Shown: positions 27,190-39,400, counted from the stretch's first letter. The stretch: DNA of 64,000 nucleotides from Linnemannia hyalina (GCA_019671135.1 JAHRHY010000011.1:496001-560000), one strand, 5' to 3'. Program-made: numbers and translations. Notes: generated from the sequence alone by a model not told the origin.

Positions 27190-27657
27190 ATGAAAATCAC
27201 CGCAGCGTTGACAGTCCTCGCAGCCATCGTCTTAGTCCAAGCGGCACCCCAACACCCCTCCATCCCTCGCGGCGAATAAATCACCTCGTCCTCCAACACC
27301 TAAGTTATGGAGAAGAGAGCACCCTTCGTCAGACCCAACAGCGGCATCTCAGGAGAACACCATATCCAGCGTTCAGACGACCATCACTATCTCAGGAAGC
27401 GCACGTTCAAGAGCGTGGGCACTCCTAGATCCCTCCTACTCGACCCCAGTGGTGGTGTTGGTGGTGAAGGTAGCGGCGACCTCGGGAAGAGACGTGATCT
27501 CAGCTCCAGTGCCAATAACATCAGCAAAATTGTCAAGAAAAGTGGCGGGTATAAACCTAGTAGCCCACAGGACGGAGAAAGTGGTGGCCATGGAGAGGGT
27601 GGGTACGGAGACGATCTCAAGAAACGCAGAAGCACCAAGAGCGACACCTTCAGGTAG
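27190..27657 (+). pseudogene. Small secreted KR-site precursor, interrupted by in-frame stops
   Basis: The first 29 codons encode a clear signal peptide (MKITAALTVLAAIVLVQAAP) and end in TAA at 27277. A second TAA follows in the same frame at 27301, then a 116-codon open stretch from 27307 to 27657. All three pieces share one frame. The downstream part has four dibasic KR sites (EKR, RKR, GKRR, KKRR) with Gly/Ser-rich spacers, as expected of a Kex2-processed secreted precursor. No GT donor of normal consensus lies before the first stop, so splicing does not obviously remove the stops. After the TAG at 27655 the frame stays open for about 20 more codons. It is most simply a decayed paralogue of the 55412 gene; stop readthrough or sequence error are alternatives. 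Confidence 0.55.
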
Positions 27658-28362
27658 AGAGAGAGCGAGCTGGATCCTGTAGACCTGCTCGCTAATGTGG
27701 TAAAAGGTGGCGCCGATCTCAAGTAAACACGGGGAGGAGGCGGCGGCAGCATCAGGGCTGGGACGACACGTTTGATACCGTTATTCATAATAGTCCGTGT
27801 AGTATTTTTATTGATAATGAAGAGATCGTACTAGATAGTTCGACAGATCTTATTTTTTTTCCGAGATTTGCCTCAGGGCGAAAAAGAACGCATCCAACAG
27901 AAAGGAGCTACGGCTCTATGATGGCGTGCTCATAAGAGCAACACAGCGCAAGGAATGTCATTTGTTTGAGGAAAGGATCTTGACCCCATCTCTGATAGGG
28001 TGTGCAAAATCTTTGATTCCTTGCAGTATCTAATTGTTTCTCGCTGCATTCCAATGACAGTTGCAACTCCTCTCGAAGACATTTTCTCTCTTCGTAATAA
28101 TACCCTCAACTTCATTCATTTCATGGTGGAAAAATAAGCATGGGGAAAGGGTGGAAGGGCGATGCGGCGAGATCGTATTTTTATTTATCCTTCACTTTTT
28201 TTTCCTGTGGTCTTCCACTATGATGTTGTTCTTCGCTAACCAATGTTCTAAGATATATCGATTTTCATATAAGCGAAAGGGCAGGCGCCAATCCGTTCCT
28301 CACTTCGCTCTTTCTCTTGCCTTTTTCTCTAAAAACACACATACACACAACACGCAAAAAAA

Positions 28363-28773
28363 ATGAAGAAAACAGCCGTACTGACAGTCCTCGCAGCCAT
28401 CGTCCAGGTCATCGTCCAGGTCATCGTCCAAGCAGCACCCCTTCCCGCCTACCCTATCGAACAATATCCTCCGAGGTCCAAGTCACAAATAAAATCCTCC
28501 GTTCTGGGGCGTGTCAACTGGGTGATGACACAAGCTCTGCTACGGAGCCCGTTCCTCCTCGACAGAAGAGACTGCCTCCGATAAATCTGGAGTTCAAGAG
28601 GCGTGACGGAACTGGCTCTGGCGTTTGCCCCAGATATTGATATCGGTATTGAGTTGAAAATGAAGAGAGCCCTTACTGCAGTTGGTGATGGTCAGCTTAG
28701 TGTCAATAATAGAGGTCCCTGTCCTTCAGGCGTCGAAGGTTCTGGAAGTGATGATGGCGATGTGTACGTTTAG
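28363..28773 (+). pseudogene. Second small secreted precursor, apparently frameshifted
   Basis: Starts MKKTAVLTVLAAIVQVIVQ, the same signal peptide as at 27190 and 55412, but a 12-nt unit encoding VIVQ is present three times and lengthens the hydrophobic core. The first frame stops at 28584 after 73 codons. Precursor-like segments then continue in other frames: RQKRLPPINLEFKRRDGTG in a second frame to about 28640, and IELKMKRALTAVGDG in a third to about 28773. The KR sites split across three frames suggest at least two frameshifts in a former longer precursor. A TATAAG lies about 97 nt upstream. If the first frame is intact by itself it is a 73-aa secreted peptide. Confidence 0.45.
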
Positions 28774-31188
28774 AATGAGCGTGGATAGGGGAGGGCTCTA
28801 CATTTCGCGAACGTGATGATGGTGGCGGTATCTGATGAAGGAGAGAGTAGAGTTGGTGGTCTAACGTATCTCTACGCGTAAAACATCTTCCCTTTGACGC
28901 GTACAGTGTTTACATTTCGAACAATAAAAGGTACGCGTTTCTGTCCTTGCACATTTATTTCGCATCACATGCTCAAGGTATTTCTTTCTATGGTTTCACT
29001 AGAACAAAAAACATGGCGCAATAGTCTGTGAGAGTGCGCCTATTTGATATTGCTGGGACCTGGAATTACGGGAGTCATGGAGTTTGTTAATCCTTTTTCT
29101 TCTCACTTGCCTTTTCAACATTCACGGAGGTTGTTGCAGTACGGTGCTAAAAGCAAAACAAAAAAAGTAAAGTATGGAGGATCATCTAAAATAAAGGGGA
29201 AGGAGAGAGAGATGGGTGGGGTCAAGGAGAAATACACACGGATACGGACACAGCTCAGTGCACAAAGATAATTAGTGTGCTCACACACACACTAACTGAT
29301 CACAGGCATCCAGCAGTAGTAGCCTTGGTATTAGCAGTAGAGGCAGTAAAAAAGAAGAGCTGAGAGTGAGTGGTCAGCTTAATCTGATGGGATGGGCGCC
29401 AAGCGTGGTTGGTCTAATTTTGTGGAATTTATGGGAGCATGGTAGATAGGTGGTGCGCGGATAGACAATAAACGAAGGGGATGTGGGTCGGCTAGAAAAA
29501 GAAAGAGGCGAGGTAGAAAATAGACATAATGGGTCCGATGATCACCCCCCCTTGTTACGGTTCCGGTTACCACATTGGCTGTTGCATGCTTTGTTTTTTT
29601 ATTTTTGGCCTTTGCTTTCATGCTTTGCATTTTCTTGATTGACGTTCAGCAATTGAAGGAATTTGAGCCGGCAGTTTGGGTGTATCTCTCGATGTAGGCT
29701 GCAAAGTGCCAACTCTGGCTTTTTTTTGTCCAAAAGCAAGGATGCAAAGAGTGCAAGTGAGTGTAGTGCATCAATGTCACGAATGGGCTAAGAGAGGCAC
29801 GCGACTGGCCTACAAGTTGTTTTGACGTTTGGCACTTTTGATATATATGGCGCGTTCTGGGCCCGTGCCTTTTTTTATTTTGTAATGCTCTCGTTTTGCT
29901 TTTGTTGGCTCTCATTCCCACTTCTCTCTCTTTCACTCTTTTCTCATTCTCGCTCTTTTTATCTCACTCACTCACTCTCACTCTCAGTCTCACTTTCACT
30001 CTTTCTCTTTCTTATCTTTCTTATTTCTCTCCCTTGATTTTGTTTTGATCTTCAACACTTCAAACTCTCCACTCGTTTCTCCTCCTAGACTCTTTCGTTT
30101 CGTTTCAAGCATTCAGCACCCATTTTAAGAGTCTTGGTTCGATTTTTTTTGTCGGCGTGCGCACTCAACAAGGACGACTGTCTTTTATTGCTAGACGTGA
30201 TAACGAAGCAGGGTAAGTTTGGACTTCACAAAGCGCAGCCAGTCTCATCAGAAATGAAAGAGGCCAAACCCTGTGTTTGTATGGTGTTGACGAAAAGATC
30301 GCCATAATGTTCATCATCCAATGGCTGGTTATGGTTCCTTATGAGTTCGTGAGTGGAGAAAGAGAAAAGGGAGCTTGCTTTGGTCTGTCGTGAGGTATGA
30401 CATGATCCCATGGACTTGTGGAACTTGCACCTGCCGCCCCTAGTTTTAGGCGAATGGGGGCCTGACTAAAGAACGACAGATAGTTGATGAAGCCTTGGAC
30501 AAAAAAGGAATCGACGTCTAAGGTCACACAACCGTACTACGGCATTCCTCTTCCTCTTTGTCGTTTCCACGGCCTTCTCTCTATCTCTACATTCTTCCTT
30601 TATCTGTCACCCGAGAACACACACCTCATTTGTTCTTTCATTACATCCTTCCGTCCTTGTTGACTCTCACACCCTTCACCCTCCTCCTCTCCCTTGTGTG
30701 TTCCTCCTATCCCATGACATCAAGAAGGGGTACTTACCTCTTCCTGGTTCTGGGTATCGTCATTCGACTCGCCATGTCCACTTTGCTCTCTACTCTGCAC
30801 AGGTTCCCTTTCGGTTTAGTGCTTTCATTCCTTTCTTTGTCCTTTCTCTCCTTGTAACTCTCTCCTGGCCTCCTTATTTTACCTCTACCTTTTTTAATAC
30901 CTCCACATTTCGCACAAACACAAATCGCCGACCTTTCTCCTTTTCTTCTCCGGAGAGTGTTTGTTATTACTCTTATTACTCTTATTACTCTTATGCCTCT
31001 TCAGTTACCAGTCGTCCTTCCTGCCTTCCTTTCCTGTCATCTCTCTCCATTGTCTTTACTTCGATTTCACCTACTCACGCCAATTTCTCTCTGTCGCTCT
31101 CTAGCTATTTTCTTCCAACTTTGGTAACACGAATTATTCGACAGACATCTCAGAACGACCGAGGGAAATAGAGACCAAGTTATTCACC
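28774..31188. other. Intergenic region and pyrimidine-rich leader
   Basis: About 2.4 kb with no supportable gene. It includes CT-rich runs on the plus strand at 29910-30030 and 30560-31150; the second precedes the 31189 gene and probably belongs to its promoter and leader. A short 10-nt tandem (ttattactct, about three units) lies near 30963-30995. Confidence 0.4.
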
Positions 31189-32493
31189 ATGGATACCTAC
31201 GTCCCCAAATCGGTCCTCAAGGACAGCCATATTACTGCTGACAGCCAACAATCACAGCAGCAGCAAGTCCAGACTCCGGCCATTGTTGTCTCCATTGCAG
31301 CAGCCACAGGACCATCGACCGCCACAACGACAATTGACGATGGCTCCTACCAAAAAGCGACCCTTCCTTATCCTCAATCATCGGCATCAACGAAGAACAA
31401 GAATACCTTGAGCAGCAAGCTCCTCCTAGGCGCCAAAGGAAACCGCTACTCCAACAACAACAACGCCGAGGAAGATGAAGAGGTTGAGAGGCGCAATTCG
31501 GAGGATGAGGCAGACGAGTATGAATACCAGGAATACAAACGGGCTCGGAAATTCAAGAAGCAGCAGAAGCAAGAAGTCAAGGAGTTGAAGGCGGCGGAGA
31601 AGCAGAGGGAGAAGCAGAAGAAAAATGATCGGAAACGGGCGTTGAAGAAGGCCAAGGCTGGAGGGAGACGGGTGTCGGTTTCGGTTTCGGATAGTAGGAG
31701 GGGGTCACAGTCATTAGGGTCGTATAGCCACGTCGCGTCAGGAGGGCGTTTAGGGCTGGGGATTGTTGGTACGAGGGGAGGAGAGGAACAAGAGGTGGGT
31801 GAGATGGTGAGTCAAGGGGTTTCGACTGCGAGGAGGGAGAGCTTAGGTGGTGGTGGTGTGGTTGCTATGAAAAAGCGAAGTCGGGTTGCGAAGCTGTTCC
31901 TGAGAAAGAAACCCGAAATGACACAAACACCGGCGTATGCGTTGATGACGAAGGCCACGGAGGAGGAGGAAGAAGAAGGTATTGCATTGCAGCCGCTCGA
32001 ACGCGGACAGGGGCAGGATGAAGACAAGCGCGAGCGTGAACGCGACCGACAGTTTAGGTACGGTGGTGAAAGCTCTTTATCTCCTTTGCCAGGGTCCCTC
32101 TCGGCATCGACGGACGATTTACCGCACCAGCATCCAATGCAAGTCGACAACCCTTCCTCTTCAACATTCAGCTTCTCGTCAGCATCCGTAACACCATCAT
32201 TGAGCTCCAAACCACATCGACTGGACCTTTCATTTGGCGAAAACAACGGAGTCGGGGGGAAGAAAGGAGTGAGGGGAAAGGGAGGTATAGCCGAGACAAC
32301 GACGGCCCTGAAATCTCCGGCATCGCCACACGGTGGAGTCGCAGGAGGTGGAAACTGTGGTCGATGCTATTTACGCCGGGTTTGGTCCAAAATCAAGCAT
32401 CCTCAAAGGAACAGTAACAACAAACAGAAGCCAGGGGTGGCAGCAGCGGTGATGGTGCCGGCGATGCTTACCAAAAAGTCGTTGGCTGCATAG
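31189..32493 (+). CDS. Unrecognised basic, coiled-coil-containing protein, 434 aa
   Basis: Single-exon 434-codon frame with a good start context (ttcaccATGG) just after a long pyrimidine-rich leader. No family recognised. The N-terminal 90 residues are Gln/Ser/Thr-rich with SKLLLGAKGNRYSNNNN. Residues about 90-160 are highly charged (EEDEEVERRNSEDEADEYEYQ...KKQQKQEVKELKAAEKQ) and should form a helical or coiled-coil segment ending in a Lys/Arg-rich patch that resembles a nuclear localisation signal. Further on are a second basic cluster (MKKRSRVAKLFLRKKPE, residues about 226-242), an acidic run and a low-complexity C-terminus with CGRCYLRRVWSKIKHP. No membrane segment or signal peptide. Its function cannot be inferred. 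Confidence 0.65.
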   Translation: MDTYVPKSVLKDSHITADSQQSQQQQVQTPAIVVSIAAATGPSTATTTIDDGSYQKATLPYPQSSASTKNKNTLSSKLLLGAKGNRYSNNNNAEEDEEVERRNSEDEADEYEYQEYKRARKFKKQQKQEVKELKAAEKQREKQKKNDRKRALKKAKAGGRRVSVSVSDSRRGSQSLGSYSHVASGGRLGLGIVGTRGGEEQEVGEMVSQGVSTARRESLGGGGVVAMKKRSRVAKLFLRKKPEMTQTPAYALMTKATEEEEEEGIALQPLERGQGQDEDKRERERDRQFRYGGESSLSPLPGSLSASTDDLPHQHPMQVDNPSSSTFSFSSASVTPSLSSKPHRLDLSFGENNGVGGKKGVRGKGGIAETTTALKSPASPHGGVAGGGNCGRCYLRRVWSKIKHPQRNSNNKQKPGVAAAVMVPAMLTKKSLAA

Positions 32494-33801
32494 ACGTAGG
32501 AGTTAAAAAAAAAGCCCTTTTTTGTTTTACAATATTGTGTTCTATTTTCTATTACATGAAGTCCATTTTCATCTTATACCTATACTCCGTTTTATTGGTG
32601 GTTTGTGAACAATGATGCTCCTTTTGAGCTAAGTTGAACTTGGGGGTAAAAGAAAAGAAAGGAGGGAGAGAAGAGAGAGGTGAGAAGGAGTTAATTGTTA
32701 GGTAAGGGTTTGGTATGCTCTTGTTGCATTAGGGTTTGCTGCCCAGCCTCCGATGCTTCATACATGGCGCGTCAAAAGAAAAAAAAAAGGGAGCAGGAGG
32801 ATGTGTCAACAAAAAGACCATGCATAAGGGTTGCTGATGTTGAGTATCTGTTACAAGGGGTGCATATCATATCAGAAGTCGGAGAGGTACGTCGAAACAG
32901 GAGCAGAGGGAGGAAGGGGGAAGCAATTGACAAATTTTGTTTTCGGAGCATGATATTCGACTGGATGCTGGGTTGGATGAGAGTCTTCTTCATGTTGTCA
33001 TGTTGGAGCCGATCCGTTGGCTGGAGAAAAAAAAAGAAAAAGGGGAGGGTCTCGATGAGGGAAGAGAAATAAAGTGCGAAAGGAAGAGACGAAGCATAGT
33101 GTGCTCTTTGGGCGACGTCGCATTTTCGGATGCATGACGCCTAACTGACCGATGAGCAAGAGGGCTTACTTGACCCAAATGTGCGATAATTACACCTACC
33201 CAGGCCCCATCTATTCCCTTGTCCTCGTCTATGTACATTGCGCACTAATCACGTTGCATCCCACAGCAGTAGCCAACCCTTGCATCTTTGTTTTTTTTCG
33301 TTCGATCCAAACCCCCTTCTTTTCTCTTGTTTTTCGTTTTCTACTCTCCCTGTTCTCAACTGACTCCATCTTTTCTTTTATATGGCCCTCCTCTTCTTCC
33401 CTTTCTCAGTCTCCTCCTCTCTCCTCTTCTCTTCTCTCCTCTTCTCTCCTCTTCTCTCCTCTTCTCTCCCCTCCCTTCCTTCTCTCCTCTTTTTCATTTT
33501 CCTACTGTAACCCTCGATCTGTTGTTAAACGGACATCACCCACCCCATCTCGTATATCACGACCGGATCCTCCTTTCTTTATGCACGCCCTCCTCCTATA
33601 GATAAATTCAAAAGACCATTCTACTACCACTTCTTTCTTCCTCCAACACCCTCTTCCTTCAACTACACTTTTTCTCCTCTTTCTACTCTCTCTATCAACG
33701 AGCTTCTTTCTTTCTCACTTCATCCATATAACTCATCCCTTCGTTTGTCGACCACTTTTCATTCCACAACCGAACACCACAACGCGACGAAAATAGCAGG
33801 A
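32494..33801. other. Intergenic region upstream of the Ras-like gene
   Basis: About 1.3 kb without a supportable gene. The proximal half downstream of 32493 is purine-rich. From 33290 to 33760 the plus strand is strongly C/T-rich and includes a CTCTT/CTCTC simple repeat at about 33417-33470, just upstream of the Ras-like start codon. Confidence 0.4.
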
Positions 33802-35182
33802 ATGACAGGCGGCCCGAGGGTTTCAATTGTGGTGGTGGGCGATGGCGCTGTTGGCAAATCTGCTATGACCCTGCGCTTTCTTCGAGACCAGTACGTTCCC
33901 ATCTTCCCTTACCCCTCTCTAAAAGATGAAAAGAGCAACAGAGCTCCAGTGTAACTGAAGAAAGAAGAGGAGAAGGAAGTGTTTTGCATGTTGCATCTTG
34001 CATGTTTACAGTTGCAAGGGGTAGGGGGTTGGAGTTGAGGTTCTTTCCTTGAATGTATGGATGCATGAAAATGATTACATTGGTACATGGTCGCTAATAA
34101 TACGAAACAATATTTTTTACTGTCTACGCACGCACCATCTGCCCTCGTAGGTTCCACGATGAGTAAGTGCAGCAGTGTCTGTTCGCACCCCTTCCTCTTG
34201 CCTCCTTCCCCTGCCTTCCTGTATTATTTTCTCAACCGTGCTTTCCTATGCCATATGCATTGACTAACATCTTCATACTTCTGCACGTGGTGGATGGACT
34301 CTTGTATATGAATTAGATATGATCCGACGATCGAAGATTCGTACTGCAAGCATGTTGAGGTGGATGGACAAGAATATACTCTTGACATTATTGATACTGC
34401 GGGCCAGCATGAGTACCGGGGTCATTGGAACGACCAATTCATGCGGTAAGTTTGTCCTCATTCTACTCTTCTCCTTCTTCCCTACACGTTTATGTTGTTC
34501 AAATCAAAAGACATTTGCTTATACTTTATTATTTTCGTTTTCCCATCATCGTTTTCCAGGGCAGGGGATGGATTTATTTGTGTGTATTCGATCGCATCGA
34601 TGGGGTCGTTTAATGAACTGGCGGTTTTCCGGAACCAGATCTGGCAGGCCAAGGAGTCGGAAAATGTACCGATGATCGTGGCGGCGAACAAGAATGATTT
34701 GGACGATGCCCGACAGGTCGCTAGTGAGATTGGTATGGAATTTGCATGTCTCTCCAATGCGTCCTACATCGAGACCAGGTAAAAATATGATAGTATGTGC
34801 GACAAACAACGGTGCAAATGAATATGAAATTGAAGACATGGATGGTGATACTGACACGCGCATTTTCCCCCTTCTTCCTCTGGATGCTTAACAAAGTGCA
34901 AAGACAGGGTTCAATATCCATGAGATGGTACACGAGCTGGTACGTGAGATTGTGCGATCTCGTCAGCGTGAGGGGTATGCAGACATGATAGATCATCACC
35001 AGCACCCTCTTCACCAGCACCAATACCAACAACAGCAACAGCAGCAGCAGTCAGATAAAGGGGAAGCGTCGCTGGCGTTGGGGTATGTCAAGAGTCCGAC
35101 GCCTGCGGGTCCGATCGGGATGGGTATGGAGGATGATGAGTCCGAAATAGAGGATAAGCGCTGTTGCTGCATCATCATGTAA
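33802..35182 (+). CDS. Ras-family small GTPase, 244 aa, CAAX-terminated
   Basis: Membrane-anchored GTP switch. Exons: 33802-33890, 34151-34162 (only 12 nt), 34317-34445, 34560-34778, 34897-35182; total 735 nt, all GT..AG. The reconstructed protein has the P-loop GDGAVGKSA, switch I/effector region [13 protein letters not shown], switch [14 protein letters not shown] (catalytic Gln present), base-recognition NKND, and ETSAKTGFN. The effector loop YDPTIEDSY is the canonical Ras type, so this is Ras/Rap-like rather than Rho, Rab or Arf. The C-terminus is extended by a His/Gln-rich linker with poly-Gln, then an acidic stretch and CCCIIM, giving a farnesylation motif with adjacent cysteines for palmitoylation. 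The ATG at 33802 begins [13 protein letters not shown]; no upstream in-frame ATG exists. Switch II residues after HEY differ from classical Ras. Confidence 0.92.
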
Positions 35183-36459
35183 AAAAATATTGACTCGTAA
35201 CTCGCGAGATGGATGAAAAAAAGTAAAATGATATTAATAAAAGGACCTCACGGACGCGTGTTTTGGCTCGATACGTTTCGCGTTTGTATGAAATATAATT
35301 GTGAGACCTACCTGGGATCTGATTGCAGAGGAGAGGAGGTGATGACGGCAGGAAAATGATCAGTGGCGATATATGATGATGGATCTGATGATCATTTCTT
35401 GTTCCTTTTTCGTGACGCATAGTGTCCGAACTGGCCACGCCCTCTGGCAAAGACCTTGAGTGGATGGTAGATACTGTATCCCTATCAACCTTTGTTTCCC
35501 GTTAGTCAACTTGCCCCATCCCACAAGCACTCACTGGACCCTTGTCGTCTTTTCCCACCCTTGCTTGCATCACTCGTTCTCCTTTAATGGTTTTTTCATC
35601 TTCCGCTCTCTCCCTTTGTTCTATTCTTTTCTTTTCCTCAATCGACCATCCACGCCTTCTCCTCATTCTCTTACTTGTCATCACTCTCCCTCATCCTTCT
35701 TTTTCTTCTTCCACTTTACATTCACACGTATACCTTCGTGCCCTCATCACCAGTCTTCACTCGTCCTCACTTCTTCATTCACCAACAGATCAATTTTCAC
35801 TGACCCCAACAACTACAGGTACGTCCTCTCTCTACCCCACCCTCCCACACTTTTTTTTTTTTGCCTTATTCTATTTCCTTCATGTGCAACAGCAACAGTA
35901 ACAGAAAAAAAAAGCCAAAGTAAAGGCAGGACACGACCCCACGTTATTTTTTCGTGTCATACATACAATTTCTGTCGTTGTTGAGCTACTTCCTTGTTAC
36001 TCGTCATCAATTGAACCTCCTCTCTACTTCCCACATAACAGCAATATAACAACAATCAAACCAACCAGCTCCATTATCAACCATACACTCCCTCTGACTA
36101 GTTTTCCCCCTACCCCTCCCCCTCATCTTTCTCGTTCCTCTTTATTATCGTTCTTTTTGTTCTCTCACATCTCTTCGTACCCCTATTTCTCGTGTGCATT
36201 TTGTTTACTTTTTTTTTCCCAAAGTTTCTTCTGTTTTCTCGATCCAACGCTCTGTCCACTCACTCCTTTTCTATCTCTTCTATTCTCTACTCTTCTCTTC
36301 TCTTTGCTTCTCTTCTTCCCTTCGTCTTCAATTACACTATCAACTCGCCAATTCTCACGATATCCTCACAAAAAAGACAGCGTTCATCCAGAGTCGAACA
36401 TCAAAAAGAAGAACAAAAACAAGGGTCTTCCCTCCCTACCTTCCTCCCTCGAACCCATA
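35183..36459. other. Intergenic region and leader of the forkhead gene
   Basis: About 1.3 kb without a gene. The segment from 35460 to 36440 is pyrimidine-rich on the plus strand. A donor-like site at aactacag/gtacgtcc near 35819 hints at a 5'UTR intron of the forkhead gene. In-frame codons upstream of 36460 contain no ATG. Confidence 0.4.
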
Positions 36460-39400
36460 ATGCCAATTGTCTTTGACAACCACACCAGAGGAAACAACGA
36501 CAACAACAATAGCTGCGACAACAATGGGCATCAATCATTACTGCTACAACAGCAACAACAGCAACAACAGGACGAGGAAGGGCGTATCCTGAAGTCCGGT
36601 CCTCTGCAACATCCTCTCAAGAAGAACCCCACCACTAGTGGCTGGCCCCTCCATACCCCCTCGCCTGAGCACAACAACAACATCAACGATACCGATTACG
36701 AGCAACAACAATCACTGCTTCTTTCCTCTGGTAACGACACCTCCATCCTCCCACTCTCTTCCCTCCCGGAACCGACAGGAGCACCAATAAAGGCTTCCTG
36801 TCTTTCGACGAACCTGGACGAGGTCTCATGGGCTGCTGCCTCCCTACTAGACCATCATCAACTCCATCACCGCCCCCAACAACAAGAGCAACAACCTCAG
36901 CAATTGCAACAGGGGCAACAACGAAGCAGCATCAGAGAAGCGACAGCATACCCTCCCCGCCTCTCTGTCAGTACACAGCAACAGGGACGTCTAAGGGGCT
37001 ATTATAATGGAATCGGTATCGAAAACAAAAGCAATAACACCGGGGCACAACAACAACGACACGAGCAAAAGAAAAGCGACGAGGGAGAGGAGGATAATAG
37101 CTCCTATCCCATTGCGACAGCAGGAGAGGCCCGTCGTGGATTTGATCGTGGATCGCCCCTTTCCTCCTCTTCTTCCTCGTTGTCCTCCAGGTCTTCCAGT
37201 TCCTCATCCTTGTCTCCCTCTCCCTCCTTCCCACCTTCTTCGCCACTTCTCTTTTCCTTTACTTCTATGCCCTCCTTGGCTGACAACAACCCTTTGCTGC
37301 CCTCCCCCCTATTACTATCTTCATCATCATTTGCACAAACTTGCTCGCCATTGTCTCCTCCCGATAGTGCGACCACTGCCCACCCTCCACTATCGGTCTT
37401 GTCATTTTTTCCCTCTCGCTCCAACTCTTTGACCGCGGACGATATTGATTTGGACCCCGCGTGTGTGGTCCGCCGCGGGAACGTCGTCTTGTACACAAGC
37501 TCAAGCACAGGAAAAAGCGGCTCAAGCGTGGCAGCAGTATCATCATCACCTTCCCTCTTCTCGGAAAACTCAATTTCTTGCAAAGGAGAAGAGCCCTCCC
37601 CTGGACAGACAGATCCCGTCATGCATTGTACTTCTCCCTCACAATCATCCTCGCAGCAGCTCTACCACCAGCAGCAACCGCCGTCCGCGTTGCCGTCCTC
37701 TTTTCTTCCTTCCGTAATCCCTCTGGACTATACTCCAAGTAGCCTTGTCGCCGTCTTTTCCCCTTCCTCTGGTGAAAGACGGGGTAACGAGAGCAGTATA
37801 CACGAACAGAGGGCCAGAAGATCAATGGAAGACAACTCTAGCAAAATCAACAACGACGGCGTTTCCTCTCCTTTTCCCTCTCCTATCGAGCCAGACCACT
37901 CCTCTTTGTCATCGTCGTCGTCGTCGTCGTCGTCGTCGGCTTCCAAGGGGCTTGTTGTTTGCAAGGCTGAACCAACATCGGAGATAATGAGCCCAAACCC
38001 GACTATGGACAGCCGGATGGCCTCGACTACTACTGGAACAACCACTTTTGTCACTGTTGAGACCGTATCGTTGCCCGTCGAGTCGTCCGAGAAGATGGCG
38101 AGGAGGAGGAGGAGGGTGTCTGAGGGTCACAACACCACACCTGCTGCCAAGTCGACTAAAAATGCCGAAAACCCCACTAGCAACAATAACAATAATAGGC
38201 TGGAGCGAAGGAAGGCGTCTTCTTCCTCATCGGCTACCTCGTCAACTGCCAGACCCGCTTGCTCGTACACGACGATGATCATGGAGGTCTTCCAGGCGTC
38301 GAGCAAGGTTAAGCTGGACCTGCCCGATATCTATAGTGGAATCATGGACAAGTACCCCTTTTACCGCAAGGCAGGCAAAGTCTGGCAGGTACGTTTTTTT
38401 CTTTTCAAGGACCCCAAGCCGCCATTCAAATGCAAATCGTGGAAAGGCATCTAGTGGGTAGGGATAATCATCAACCCATTGCTAATCATGTCGTTTATTA
38501 TTGTTCATTGTCAATAGAGCTCTGTTCGACATGCCCTCTCGCAGAGCAAGTTCTTCTGCAAGTTAGAACGTGGACCAGGCGAGCCTGGCAAGGGCAGCCT
38601 GTGGATTATCGACACCGAGAACAAGCAGACCTCGAACCATTCTCGAAAGAGAAAGGCTTCTGGCGGTAATCTTGGTGCTAACGACTATGTATCTGCCTCG
38701 CCTTGCCCAACCACCCACTCCAGGATTGCTCATTCTCCCAAGTTGGCCTGTACAACTGCTACGATTGGAAAATCTTTTGACGATGAAAAGTCGCGTGGGC
38801 TCCATTCCTCTGCAGCTTCGATTCCTTCCCCTGCGGCATCAGATGACGTTGATGATGGCGGTACTGTGCGTCGAAGCGGGCGTGCACGGAGACCACCGCG
38901 AACCAAGGAGGCGGATGATTACATCACTACCGCTTCTCATAGTCGAAAGCCATCATTGGTCACTGGCGCCTCGTTGTCGACACCGCCATCTTCGCCTGCT
39001 CCCCAAGACCATCCCTCCGAGACGAACGCAAGGATGACATCACCGCCGCCGCCATCAAGGAGGCGGTCCAGCTCGATCCGGTCAGACAGGAGCGTCACTG
39101 GCCCTGCCGTCTCCCGCATGAGTCATTTCACCATCGACCTGCCACACTACAGCCCAACGATATCTGTGCCAGCTACGCCCACTGTTTTTCCTGGTGCTCA
39201 TCCTCGCAGGGCTCTGTTGGATCAGGAACTTGCCAGTATTCCTGGAGTAGTGACTTCGCCCCGAGTTCGACGCCCTCCTCAGAAGTTGGCCGAGTTTGTG
39301 TCGTCCGAAGACTTTAAGGCTTCTTTGGTTTCGGCTTCCTCGTCGTCTTCCTTGACATCGGGGAATCAGGATCGTGCTGCAACAGCAACAGCAACAACAA

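Noticed and set aside
36157..36459. Upstream extension of the forkhead protein
   Set aside because: The in-frame stretch is a pyrimidine-rich leader translation with no ATG before 36460.
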